A stretch of DNA of 64,000 nt from Dermatophilus congolensis (GCF_900187045.1 NZ_LT906453.1:1736001-1800000), one strand, 5' to 3'. Positions 45,729 through 55,681 are shown, counted from the stretch's first letter. The notes: a model not told the origin generated them from the sequence alone. A program made the numbers and translations.

Positions 45729-48253
45729 TGGCACTTCTTCCCACCCTCAGCAGCTCAGAACTGCGCCGCATCTCCCGAGGATGGTTCGGCAAACTCGTCG
45801 TTATCGCACTCCTTCTCATTCCATCCCTCTACGCCGGACTGCTCACCTACAGCAACATCGACGCCACCAACCGACTCGACAACGTCCCAGCTGCCATCGT
45901 CAACAAAGACGAACCCGCCACCGTCACCGACGCCAACGGTAAAAAACAGGTCGTCCCCCTAGGACGCGTCGTCAGCGGAAAACTCACCGGAAGTGACGCC
46001 ACCAACAACCTCAACTGGAAACTCACTGACGAAAACGACGCCAACGACGGCCTCGCCAACGGCCGCTACTACGCTGTCTTGTCCATCCCCAAAAACTTCT
46101 CCGCCCAAGCGACCTCCTCTGCAGACCCCAAAAAAGCAAACAACGCTCGCCTCGAACTCAACACCAACGACGCAACCAGCTACCTATCGGGCAACATCGC
46201 TGGAGCAATCGCCACGCGCATCACCGACAGCACCAGCGACGAACTCACCAAGAAATACCTCGACCGCGTCTTCCTTGGCTTCAACGGCATCTCTGAGCAA
46301 ATGGGCAAAGCCGCCGACGGAGCCAAAAAAGTCCAAGACGGCACCCAGAAACTCGCCGACGGAGTAGTTTCCGCGCACAAAGGCACCGGCACGCTGGACT
46401 CCGGCATGGGCCAGCTGGCCACCGGAAGCCAAAACCTCGCCTCAGGAAACAAACAGCTCGCCGACGGAGCCAGCAAACTTGCTGACGGAGCCAGCAAACT
46501 CTCTGACGGAGCAGGCAAACTCGCCACCGGCCTAGGCGAAGCCAAAGAAAAAACAGCCCAGCTACCCGAACAAACCAAACAACTCGCCGACGGATCCAAA
46601 AAACTCGCCACCGGCCTAGGCACTCTCGATGCTGGCGCCAAAAAACTCGCCGACGGCACCAACGAACTAGCCAAAGGAACCGCAGCCCTACCAGAACAGG
46701 TGGGACAGCTCGCCCAAGGCGCCACCACCTTCGCCGACGGATCCAAAAAACTCGCCGACGGAGCCACCCGCTTGGGCACAGGAGCCCAAGCAGTCGCCAC
46801 CGGTGGCAGCGCACTGGCTAAAGGAACCACCCTGCTGGCCGGCGGTGCATCCCGTCTCAAAACCGGCGTGGACCGCTACACCGGCGGCGTTGACGAACTA
46901 GCCTCCCAATGCGCAGCCTCGGGCGCCAGTGAGGCCTTCTGCGCCCAACTCAACGCCATCAGCGACCAAAGCGGCTCTATACGCAGCGGAGCAGGACGTC
47001 TAGCCATCGGAGCTGCGCCGCTGGCGCTAGGAGCAGAACGACTCCAAGCAGGGGCCACCCGCCTGGCCGAGGGCGCAGCCAAATACAATGCCGCTGTTCA
47101 GCAAGCCGGCCCAGGGGCTGCTCGCCTCGCCGATGGACTACGCAAATTCGCTCAATCTGTGCCAGCGCTTTCTACCGGAGTGCAGCGCATTCAAGAAGGA
47201 GCAAACAAGCTCGCCCAGGGAACAGGGCCCCTGCACGCTGGTGCCGAGAAACTCTCTGGAGGACTAGACCAGTTGGCCGCTGGCACCCCCGCTTTGACTA
47301 AAGGCATCGCCGATGCTGCAAACGGTGCGGCAGCTGTGTCTACGGGGGCGACCTCGCTGCAAAGCGGCGCCGACAAGCTCTCGAACGGTGCCACGAGCGC
47401 CGCTGCTGGGGCAACCAAACTCGCTGAAGGAAACAGCAAAGCTGCCAAGGGCGTTCACGACCTGCACGCGGGTCTAGGCAAGCTGGATGATGGCGCCAGA
47501 AAACTCCTTCAGGGCGCAACTGACCTGGCTAAAGGTCTTGCCAGCGGCGCGAAAAAAATCCCGACCTACGACTCTAAAGAGCGCAACCAGCTCAGCGCGG
47601 TCGTAGCTAAACCGGTTGATGGTGAAAACGTCCGCCTCAACCGTGTGGCTAATTACGGTGCCGGCCTCGCCCCGTACTTCTGTGCACTCGGGTTGTGGGT
47701 TGGCGGCATGGGGCTGTTCTTCATGCTCCGCCCGTTGCCACTGCGCGCGATGGCCTCTACTGCATCGCCGTGGCGGGTTGCCCTTGCCGGGTTCGCTCCT
47801 GCAGCCCTGGTAGGCATTGGCCAGGCTGTGCTGCTTTTCACGGTCATGCACTGGGCAGTGGGAATCACAATCACCAACCCTGGCTTGTTCATTGGATTCG
47901 CAGTACTAGCCTCGTGCGCGTTCATGGCGATCAACCAGGCGCTAGTTGCTACGCTTGGCCCGGCAGGTAGATTCATTGGGCTTTTGCTGATCGTGTTGCA
48001 GCTGTCTTCGGCGGGGGCAACGTATCCGATTGAGACCGCTCCTGGATTCTTCCAGTTCATGCACCCACTGCTGCCGCTGACCTACGCGGTCCAGGCATTC
48101 CGCTCTTTGATCGCTGGTGGCACTTTGCACTTGGCACCCGCTGCGCTGGTGATGCTGTTGTGGCTCATCGCAGCGTTGGGGATGACGGTGTTTACAGCAG
48201 CTCGCGGCAGGATCTGGACTGTGGCGCGGCTGCGAGATGGAGCTATCGCATGA
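45728..48253 (+). CDS. YhgE/Pip family membrane protein with long repeat stalk
   Basis: The 841-residue product has one N-terminal membrane helix (LVVIALLLIPSLYAGLL), an outer domain up to ~190, and a stalk (~195-635) of dozens of short Ala/Gly-rich repeats of the KLADGAxxL type, expected to be helical. The C-terminal part has about five membrane helices of ABC2/Pip type (GLWVGGMGLFFMLRPLPL onward). Family members include the phage infection protein and ESX- or wall-linked proteins. Tight coupling to the MMPL-ATPase gene suggests one envelope-export machine whose ATPase and RND parts sit in the partner. The substrate is unknown. Confidence 0.9.
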   Translation: MALLPTLSSSELRRISRGWFGKLVVIALLLIPSLYAGLLTYSNIDATNRLDNVPAAIVNKDEPATVTDANGKKQVVPLGRVVSGKLTGSDATNNLNWKLTDENDANDGLANGRYYAVLSIPKNFSAQATSSADPKKANNARLELNTNDATSYLSGNIAGAIATRITDSTSDELTKKYLDRVFLGFNGISEQMGKAADGAKKVQDGTQKLADGVVSAHKGTGTLDSGMGQLATGSQNLASGNKQLADGASKLADGASKLSDGAGKLATGLGEAKEKTAQLPEQTKQLADGSKKLATGLGTLDAGAKKLADGTNELAKGTAALPEQVGQLAQGATTFADGSKKLADGATRLGTGAQAVATGGSALAKGTTLLAGGASRLKTGVDRYTGGVDELASQCAASGASEAFCAQLNAISDQSGSIRSGAGRLAIGAAPLALGAERLQAGATRLAEGAAKYNAAVQQAGPGAARLADGLRKFAQSVPALSTGVQRIQEGANKLAQGTGPLHAGAEKLSGGLDQLAAGTPALTKGIADAANGAAAVSTGATSLQSGADKLSNGATSAAAGATKLAEGNSKAAKGVHDLHAGLGKLDDGARKLLQGATDLAKGLASGAKKIPTYDSKERNQLSAVVAKPVDGENVRLNRVANYGAGLAPYFCALGLWVGGMGLFFMLRPLPLRAMASTASPWRVALAGFAPAALVGIGQAVLLFTVMHWAVGITITNPGLFIGFAVLASCAFMAINQALVATLGPAGRFIGLLLIVLQLSSAGATYPIETAPGFFQFMHPLLPLTYAVQAFRSLIAGGTLHLAPAALVMLLWLIAALGMTVFTAARGRIWTVARLRDGAIA

Positions 48254-48282
48254 TCTGAGCCGATAGCCCCTGCTTTTGCAGG
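48242..48282. terminator. Weak hairpins at the end of the YhgE gene
   Basis: GCTATCG/CGATAGC (7 bp, 12-base loop over the stop codon) is followed by CCTGC-TTTT-GCAGG. They lie between convergent genes but are much weaker than the palindromes elsewhere in the window. Confidence 0.35.
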
Positions 48283-48289
48283 AGCTGCG

Positions 48290-49126
48290 TTAGTGATTCG
48301 TGGAGGTGATGGTGTCGAGAATCATCGATGCCATCACCTTCACTCCTTCTGGGGAAGGGTGTACCCCGTCGGGAACGAGGCTGGTGCGGGTGGCATCGTT
48401 GGCGGCACGGATTTTGTCGGCCCAGGGGACGAGGTGGAGGTTGGGATGCCGGGTGGCAGCTTCGGTGAGCATGCTGTGGAGTCGAGTTGAGGCGTTTTCG
48501 TCTGCGGTGGGGTTGGCTGCGCGGCGGACGAGGGGAGTGACCCAGTAGATGTGGCGCTCTGGGCCTGCGGTGCGCATGATGCGTTCGATTTGTACAGGAA
48601 AAAGCGCTGGTTCGAAGATGTCGTTTTCGCCCGAGACAATGACCAGGGTGCGAGGTTGTGCGTTGGCGGCGTCGATGGCAACGAGGGCGTCCGCGGCTGC
48701 GTGGGTGGGTCGGCCGTTCCAGTGATCGAAGGTCATGGGATGTTGGTGTTCTTCGAGGGTGCTGGCTAGGGCAGGGTGTAGGCGGGCGGCTACGGAGTCC
48801 CCGAGCAGGAGTACGCCGCGGGGGTTGTCGGCCACTTTTTTCATGGTGGGGATGGGGTCGTTTTTGTGTCCGTAGTGTTGCCAGGGGCCGATGGGGCCTG
48901 AGCCGCTGAGAGGTTCCGCAGTGGGGGTGGGCTGGGTGTGGGGGGCGGTGGCGCGGCCGATGATGCAGCCGCTGGTCAGCCCGATGCAGAGGGTGGTGAT
49001 GATTATGGCGACCGCGAGGTGTTTTCGGGTGCGCTGGGGTGGTGCGGCAGGGGAGGGGCCGGTGGGCCTTGGGTGCGCGGTGCCGGTGCCGGGGTCGGCG
49101 GTCTCGACGGCGGTGGAGGGGTTCAT
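48290..49126 (-). CDS. Membrane-anchored SGNH/GDSL-type hydrolase
   Basis: The 278-residue product has a Pro/Thr-rich cytosolic start, one membrane helix at ~38-60 (LAVAIIITTLCIGLTSGCII), a linker and an outer SGNH domain. The catalytic serine lies in LLLGDSVAARL, the Asn block in VSGENDIF and the Asp/His pair in PDGVHPSPEGV. SGNH enzymes deacylate sugars, lipids or wall polymers; the substrate is not readable. Such proteins often accompany acyltransferases, but none is adjacent. The ATG at 49126 is chosen because it begins the protein before the helix; the ribosome site is weak. Confidence 0.75.
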   Translation of the reverse strand: MNPSTAVETADPGTGTAHPRPTGPSPAAPPQRTRKHLAVAIIITTLCIGLTSGCIIGRATAPHTQPTPTAEPLSGSGPIGPWQHYGHKNDPIPTMKKVADNPRGVLLLGDSVAARLHPALASTLEEHQHPMTFDHWNGRPTHAAADALVAIDAANAQPRTLVIVSGENDIFEPALFPVQIERIMRTAGPERHIYWVTPLVRRAANPTADENASTRLHSMLTEAATRHPNLHLVPWADKIRAANDATRTSLVPDGVHPSPEGVKVMASMILDTITSTNH

Positions 49127-49184
49127 GTTGGTTACCGGATCGGCTGGGCGGTAACGCTTTTGAGGATTTTGGGGGAGGTTGGTG

Positions 49185-49212
49185 GGCGCCTTCGTGTGGG
49201 TGTGAAGGCGCC
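49185..49212 (-). terminator. Hairpin after the monooxygenase gene
   Basis: GGCGCCTTC and GAAGGCGCC (9 bp, perfect) with a 10-base loop, 9 bp past the C-terminal stop of the broken monooxygenase gene. Confidence 0.55.
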
Positions 49213-49221
49213 GGTGGGTGT

Positions 49222-51101
49222 TTAGGGCTGGGGGATGAAGATGCCTGCGAGGAAGTTCGTGAGTTCGTCGGTGGCGCTCAGGGGCAGGACGGCGGCGACG
49301 TACATGTCTGGGCGAACGACGATGACGGCGCCGTTGCGGCTGATGCCACGTCGTTCGTAGATGTCGTCTTTGTCCCATGCGGCGTAGATCTTGTTCAAGT
49401 CAATGAGGCCGTAGGGACCCACATGTGGGCGGAAGATCTCGGGGCAGTCGGTGACGGCGAATTCTGAGTGGTCTTGTTGGTAGATAGCTTTGATGTCTAG
49501 GAGTGCGTCGATGTCTTTGTGGCTGGGGTGAAGCGGGCGACGGGGGAGTGTGGGCTGGCCATGTAGGTGGCCCAGTCGCTCATGTGGGAGGGGGTGCCTG
49601 GGTGGGGGGGGGTGTCGGCGAAGGCGTAGATGCGCCAGCGTCCGTCGGCGCGGTGTTGGTGGCCTAGGTGGAGGGGGTTGGTGTCGCAGACGCGGATGAC
49701 GTGGGCGGAGGTGAAGCGTTTTCCGATGGGGTATCCGGTGGCCAGGTGTTGGTGTTGGTTGGTGATGGTGGATGGTTGGTATTGGGTCATGAACCCGGCG
49801 GGGAATTCGGCAGTGCTGGTGTAGAAGCGGGCGAGTTCTCCTTGGTCTTCCCATTCGTGGGCGGGTTTGGCCATGAGGGAGGACCATTTTTTGTCGAAGT
49901 CGATGAGGTTTTGGGCGATGACGTGGCGTTCGTTGGAGTAGGTGTGTAGGAGTGATTCGGGGGATAGGCCGGTGAGGACTTGTCCGAGTTTCCAGCCGAG
50001 GTTGAAGGTGTCTTGCATGGAGACGTTCATGCCTTGGCCTGCTTTGGCGCTGTGGGTGTGGCAGGCGTCGCCGGCGATGAAGATGCGGGGGGTGTGGGTG
50101 CTGTTGTGTGGGGTGTCGTCGAATTTGTCGGTGAGGCGGTGTCCGACTTCGTAGACGCTCCACCAGGCGACGTTTTTTACTTCGAGTGTGTAGGGGGAGA
50201 GGATCTGGTTGGCTTTGTCGATGATTGTTTCGATGGGGGTGTTGCGGATGCGGCCTGCGTCGTCGGGGGCGGTGGTTCCTAGGTCGACGTAGGAGCGGAA
50301 GAGGTGTCCGCCTTCGCGGGGGATGTGCAGGATGCTGCCGGCGGAGGACTGGATTGCGCATTTGGTGCGGATGTCGGGGAAGTCGGTGACGGCCAGGACG
50401 TCCACGACTCCCCAGGCGTGTAGGGCTGAGTCGCCGGTGAGTTTGCGGCCGATGGCGGCGCGTACTTTGCTGCGGGCTCCGTCGCAGCCGATGAGGTATT
50501 TGGTGCGTACGGTGGTGGTGGTGTCTTTGTGGGGGCCGCTGGTGTGGCGGAGTGTGACGTGGATGGGGTGGTCTGGGTCGTTGGGTGTTTTTTCGAGGGA
50601 GACGAATTCGTAGCCGTAGTCGGGGTGTAGGCGTGCGGGGGAGTTGGCTGCGTATTCGGCTAGGTAGTCCAGTACGCGGGCTTGGTTGACGATGAGGTGG
50701 GGGAATTCGCTGATGCCGTGGGGGTCGTCGTCGGCGCGGGAGGTGCGGATGATGTGCGCTGGGTTGTGTGGGTCGGGGGCCCAGAAGTTCATTTCGGTGA
50801 TGCGGTAGGCCTCTTCGGTGATGCGGTGGGCGAATCCGAAGGCTTGGAATGTTTCGACGCTGCGGGCTTGGATGCCGTCGGCTTGGCCGATTTCGAGGCG
50901 TCCGGGGCGGCGGTCAATGATGCGGGTCATGACTTCGGGGTAGGCCGATAGGGATGCGGCGAGCATCATGCCGGCGGGGCCGGTGCCGACGATGAGGACG
51001 TCCATGGTTTTGGGTAGGTCGGTGGGGCGGTTGATGCCGGTGGCGGCGGCGGGTTGGGTGTGGGGGTCGCCGGAGACATAGCCGTGGTGGTGGAACTGCA
51101 T
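49222..51101 (-). pseudogene. FAD-dependent aromatic monooxygenase, frameshifted near its 3' end
   Basis: Class A flavoprotein hydroxylase of the phenol 2-monooxygenase / 3-hydroxybenzoate 4-monooxygenase type. The first frame (from the ATG at 51101 with TAGGAG upstream) has the FAD motif IVGTGPAGMMLAA, the DG motif GCDGARSKVR and FIAGDACHTHSAKAGQGMN, then stops at 49497. The C-terminal thioredoxin-like domain (KDIDALLDIKAIYQQ to LTNFLAGIF) continues in the next frame. One base is missing near 49530, where CACAAAGACATCG should keep the frame. The intact protein would be about 626 residues. In this locus it would hydroxylate a phenylacetate-type substrate, an inference. It is divergent from the degradation genes. 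Confidence 0.85.
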
Positions 51102-51481
51102 GGGGGTGCTCCTACAGCGCGGTGTGATGGTGGTTGAGGGCAGGGGGAGCTGAGCCGTGGTGTTTACGGTTGGAGGTAGCCGGGCAGGGCGCGGATGTGT
51201 TTGCGGGGCGCCGGTGGCGTGGGGGAGTGGGGGAGCCTGGTGGTGGCAGGGCCTGGGGTGGTTGTGGCGCGGCGGCGGGTTTTGGTGGGGCCTGCGCAGG
51301 AGAGTGGGGGTTGGGTGGCGCTGCTCATGGGACTCCTTTGTCGTGTCCGGTGCTCGGCTCGGTGGCGTCGTTGCCTTCCGGTGGGGGCCGGGTGCGAGTC
51401 GAGGTATTGCCGGTACGATTCGAAATCGTATACGATCGGCGATGCCACGCAAGGTTTTACAGGTTTGCAAGGGAGCACACC
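51102..51481. other. Divergent promoter region of the aromatic locus
   Basis: No supported gene. The left part, in front of the monooxygenase, is GT-rich on the plus strand. The right part carries the TACGAT half-site cluster (51414-51436) and the GGGAG site of the FAH-RraA gene. Frames running through it are extensions of the downstream frame without homology. Confidence 0.6.
51414..51436. promoter_or_regulatory. Triple TACGAT half-site, candidate GntR operator
   Basis: TACGATT-CGA-AATCGTA is a perfect palindrome (51414-51430) that overlaps a second one, ATCGTATACGAT (51425-51436), giving three half-sites in 23 bp. FCD-type GntR regulators favour GTATAC-centred sites, and such a regulator is encoded at 57296-58006. 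It lies 46 bp upstream of the FAH-RraA start. Confidence 0.5.
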
Positions 51482-52960
51482 ATGGAAGGCGCACACGCAG
51501 ACGAGCGATTCGCGCACCTGCCCACCCGACCAGGCAAAATCATCGCAGTGCACCTGAGCTACACCTCCCGCGCGCAACAACGCGCAAGACGCCCCAAAGC
51601 ACCTTCCTACTTCCTCAAACCCTCAAGCTCAGTCGCCCCATCCGGGGCACACATCGAACGCCCACACGGAACCGAACTCCTCGCCTTCGAAGGCGAAATC
51701 GCTCTCATCATCGGCACTGGCGGAGCACACTTCACCCGCGAAAAATCCTGGTCACACGTCGGATGGGTCACCGCAGGAAACGACTTCGGCCTCTACGACC
51801 TGCGCAGCAACGACAAAGGCTCAAACCTGCGCAACAAAGGCCGAGACGGCTACACCCCCTAGGCCCCCACTGCATCCCAGCCAACACCCTGGACCCAGAA
51901 CACATCCGCATCCGCACCTGGGTCAACGGCACCCTCGCCCAAGAAGACACCAGCGCAGGAATGTTCTTCAGCCTCACTCAAATACTCGCCGACCTATCCC
52001 AGCACCTCACCTTCGAACCAGGAGACGTCATCCTCACCGGCACCCCCGCAGGATCCAGCGTCGTCAACCCCGGAGACACCATCGAGGTCGAAGTCGACGC
52101 ACCCACCGCCCCCGGCGCCCCTACCTCCGGCCGCCTCACCACCACCGTCATCAACGGCACCGGCCCCGCCTTCGACCCCACCCTCGGATCCCTACCCACA
52201 ATCACCGACCAACAACGCGAAGAAGCATGGGGCTCCCGCCACGCCGCCGGACTACCACCCCACGAACTCAGTGACGAACTACGCACAAAACTAGAAAAAA
52301 CACCCGTCGCCGCACTGAGTCAACAGCTACGCAAACGCGGCCTCAACAACACCACCATCGACGGCGTCCACCCCCTGCACCCCGACAAAAAATCGTCGGA
52401 ACCGCCAAAACCCTGCGCTTCGTCCCCGGACGCGAAGACCTCTTCACCGCACACGGTGGAGGCTACAACGCCCAAAAACGATGCTTCGACAGCGTCACCG
52501 AAGGTGAAGTCATCATCATCGAAGCCCGCGGTGAAACAGGCTCAGGAACCCTCGGAGACATCCTTGCAATCCGTGCACACGCCAACAAATGCGCCGGCAT
52601 CATCACCGACGGCGGAGTCCGCGACCACGACGCAGTCAAAGCCGTCGGCATCCCCGTCTACACCGCCGGCCCCCACCCAGCCGTCCTCGGCCGCAAACAC
52701 GTCCCCTGGGAAACCGACGTCGCCGTAGCCTGCGGCGGAACCACAATCCTGCCCGGAGACATCATCGTCGCCGACGCCGACGGAGTCATCGTCATCCCCC
52801 ACACCTGGCCAACGACATCGCCGACGCAGCCCTGGAGCAAGAAAACATCGACACCTGGATCGCCAACAAAGTTGCCCAAGGCCACCGCATCGAAGGCCTA
52901 TTCCCCATGAACTCCCACTGGCGCGCCCAATACGAAACCGAAACCTCCACCCACCCCTAA
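51482..52960 (+). pseudogene. FAH-family isomerase/decarboxylase fused to an RraA-like domain, broken by three frameshifts
   Basis: The first part is a fumarylacetoacetate-hydrolase-fold enzyme of the HpaG type (isomerisation or decarboxylation in homoprotocatechuate breakdown): FEGEIALIIGTGG, then IRTWVNGTLAQEDTS and GDVILTGTPAGSS. The second part, starting near TPVAALSQQLRKRGL, is RraA/aldolase-like (LFTAHGGGYNAQKR, DGGVRDHDAVKA, AGPHPAVLG). The ATG at 51482 has GGGAG. The frame is lost three times by one missing base each: in the C-run ending at 51859 (immediate TAG), the A-run at 52387-52392 and the C-run near 52797-52801. The three together return to the original frame. A fused protein of about 493 residues is inferred. 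Confidence 0.8.
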
Positions 52961-53011
52961 CACGCCCCACCCACACCCCAGCCCCCGCCCAACGATGTGG
53001 AGAAACACACC

Positions 53012-54482
53012 ATGACCACCGAACCCCAGCACTACATCGACGGTCAAGCATGTGACTCCCTCAACGGCAACACCTTCGAAGTACTCAACCCCGTCACCAA
53101 CACCCCCTACCTCCACGCCGCCGCAGGCACCAAAGCCGACATAGACCGCGCCGTCGCCGCAGCGAAAAAAGCATTCGACCAAGGCCCCTGGCCCGGCATG
53201 ATCGCCCGAGAACGAGCACGCATCCTCATGCGCATCGCCGACATCGTCGAATCCCGCGACACCCAACTAGCCCAAATGGAGTCCTTCGACTCAGGCCTGC
53301 CCATCACCCAAGCCCTCGGCCAAGCCCGCCGCGCCGCAGAAAACTTCCGCTTCTTCGCCGACCTGATCGTCGCCCAAACCGACGACACCTTTAAAGTTCC
53401 AGGCCGCCAAATCAACTACGTCAACCGCAAACCCATCGGCGTAGCAGGCCTCATCACCCCCTGGAACACCCCCTTCATGCTCGAATCCTGGAAACTAGCG
53501 CCCGCACTAGCCACCGGAAACACTGTTGTCCTCAAACCCGCAGAATTCACACCTCTATCGGCCTCACTATGGGCGGGCATCTTCGAAGAAGCTGGCCTAC
53601 CACAGGGCGTCTTCAACCTCGTCAACGGCCTGGGCGAAGAAGCCGGAGACGCCCTCGTCAAACACCCCGATGTGCCCCTCATCTCCTTCACCGGCGAATC
53701 AAAAACCGGCCAAACCATCTTCGCCAACGCCGCCCCCCACCTCAAAGGCCTATCTATGGAGCTCGGCGGCAAATCCCCAGCCGTGATCTTCAACGACGCC
53801 GACCTGTCCGCTGCAATCGACGCCACCATCTTTGGTGTCTTCTCCCTCAACGGAGAACGATGCACCGCCGGATCACGCATCCTCGTCCACCGAGACATCT
53901 ACGACGAATTCGTCGACAAATACGCCCCAAGCCCAACGCGTCAAAGTCGGCTACCCCCACGAAAAAAGCACCGAAGTAGGCGCCATCGTGCACCCCGAGC
54001 ACTACGCCAAAGTCATGAACTACATCGAGATCGGCAAAACCGAAGGGCGCCTCGTCGCCGGAGGGAGCCGCCCCGAAGGATTCGACACCGGCAACTTCGT
54101 CGCCCCCACCGTGTTCGCAGACGTCAAACCCCACGCACGCATCTTCCAAGAAGAAATCTTCGGTCCCGTCGTTGCCATCACACCATTCGACACCGACGAA
54201 GAAGCACTCACACTCGCCAACAACACCGCATACGGACTAGCAGCCTACGTTTGGACCAACAACCTCACCCGCGCCCACAACTTCGCACAATCCATCAACG
54301 CCGGAATGGTCTGGCTCAACAGCAACAACGTCCGCGACCTACGAACCCCCTTCGGCGGAGTCAAAGCATCCGGGCTTGGCCACGAAGGTGGCTACCGCTC
54401 TATCGACTTTTACACCGACCAGCAATCCGTACACATCACCCTCGGCGCAGTACACAATCCCACCTTCGGCAAACACAGCTGA
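53012..54482 (+). pseudogene. hpaE: 5-carboxymethyl-2-hydroxymuconate semialdehyde dehydrogenase, frameshifted
   Basis: NAD-linked aldehyde dehydrogenase of the homoprotocatechuate pathway. The first frame (ATG at 53012, GGAG upstream) carries WNTPFMLESWKLAPALA, FTGESKTGQ, MELGGKSP and the catalytic cysteine in NGERCTAGS. Near 53925-53935 the frame shifts: after VDKYA the text GCCCCAAGCCC has one C too many or two bases too few. The remaining third (RVKVGYPHEKSTEVGAIVHP to GLGHEGGYRSIDFYTDQ) continues in another frame to a stop at 54482. The full protein would be about 490 residues. As read, the C-terminal part needed for folding is lost. Confidence 0.88.
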
Positions 54483-54519
54483 GCACACTCAGCCCCCAGC
54501 CACACGAGAGGAGTGCGAC

Positions 54520-55675
54520 ATGGGTGTCATCAATGACGCTGCACCCGATCCCGTCGTCACCGACACAACCCCCATCCGGGTACCCAACCCCATCCCCACC
54601 CCTGCTGCACCACGCCCAGAAATCCTGCGATGCGCCTACGCCGAACTCATCGTCAGTGACCTGCAAGCCGCACGCGCGTTCTACGTCGACGCACTCGGAC
54701 TCGTCATCACCTACGAAGACGACGAAGCAATCTACCTACGCGCTTACGAAGAATTCATTCACCACAACCTCGTCCTACGCCCAGGGCCCACCCCCCGCCC
54801 TGCGCGCTTTCGCGTTCCGCGTCAAAACCCCCGAAGACGTCGACAAAGCCGAAGCGTTTTTCACCGAACTAGGCTGCCGAGTCGAACGACGCAAAAACGG
54901 ATTCGTCCGCGGTATCGCAGATGCAGTACGCGTCAGTGACCCACTGGGCATGCCCTACGAATTTTTCTTCGAAACCGAGCACGTCGAACGCCTCACCTGG
55001 GCCTACGACCGCCACGGCGTCTGCCCCATGGTGCGCCTAGACCACTTCAACCAAGTCACCCCCGAGATTCCCCGCGCCGTGGCCTACATGGAGGACCTCG
55101 GCTTCAAAGTCAGCGAAAACATCCAAGACGAACACGGCACCGTCTACGCCGCATGGATGCGCGCCAAACCATCCGTGCACGACGCCGCCCTCACCGGTGG
55201 CCCCGGACCCCAAATGCACCACATGGCTTTCGCCACCTATGAGCGCGGCAACATCGCTGGACTATGCGACCGCCTCGGCGCACTACGCCTATCTGACTGC
55301 ATCGAACGCGGACCAGGACGCCACGGAATCTCTAACGCCTACTACCTCTACCTACGCGACCCCGATGGCCACCGCATCGAGATCTACACCACGGGCTACT
55401 ACACCGGCGACCCAGACAACCCAGTCGTTACCTGGGATGTTCACGACAATCAACGCCGAGACTGGTGGGGCAGTCCAGTAGTGACCTCCTGGTACAACGA
55501 ATGCTCACCTGTCCTGGACCTCGATGGCAACGTTGTCCCCTTGACGCAACGATCCGACGCCAGCGAAGAAACAGTCACAGTAGGCGCCGACGGGTTCTCC
55601 TACACCCGCAAAGACGACAGCGACATCCCCGACTACAAAAAAGGGCAAACCGCCGCGACGGAAACCAGGAGCTGA
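54520..55675 (+). pseudogene. hpaD: 3,4-dihydroxyphenylacetate 2,3-dioxygenase, frameshifted
   Basis: Extradiol ring-cleavage enzyme of the vicinal-oxygen-chelate fold. The ATG at 54520 has AGAGGAG upstream. The first frame holds the N-terminal domain (LRCAYAELIVSDLQAARAFY). At 54793-54798 a run of six C seems one too long, and the frame changes between LVLRPGP and ALRAFAFRV. The second frame carries the iron ligands: RLDHFNQV, QMHHMAFATYE and GHRIEIYTTGY. So the metal site is intact but out of frame with the start. The whole would be about 384 residues. hpaH begins 7 bp after its stop. Confidence 0.87.
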
Positions 55676-55681
55676 GCCCCC

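Noticed and set aside
46380-47540. Dense repeated DNA in the YhgE gene as a repeat array or CRISPR
   Set aside because: Repeats are in frame, vary at third positions and encode the Ala/Gly stalk; there are no constant repeats with unique spacers.
52997-55675. Open frame of 892 codons read as one protein
   Set aside because: Only its two ends match families (hpaE start, hpaD end); the middle is out-of-frame Arg/Ser-rich text over perfectly good hpaE and hpaD sequence in other frames.
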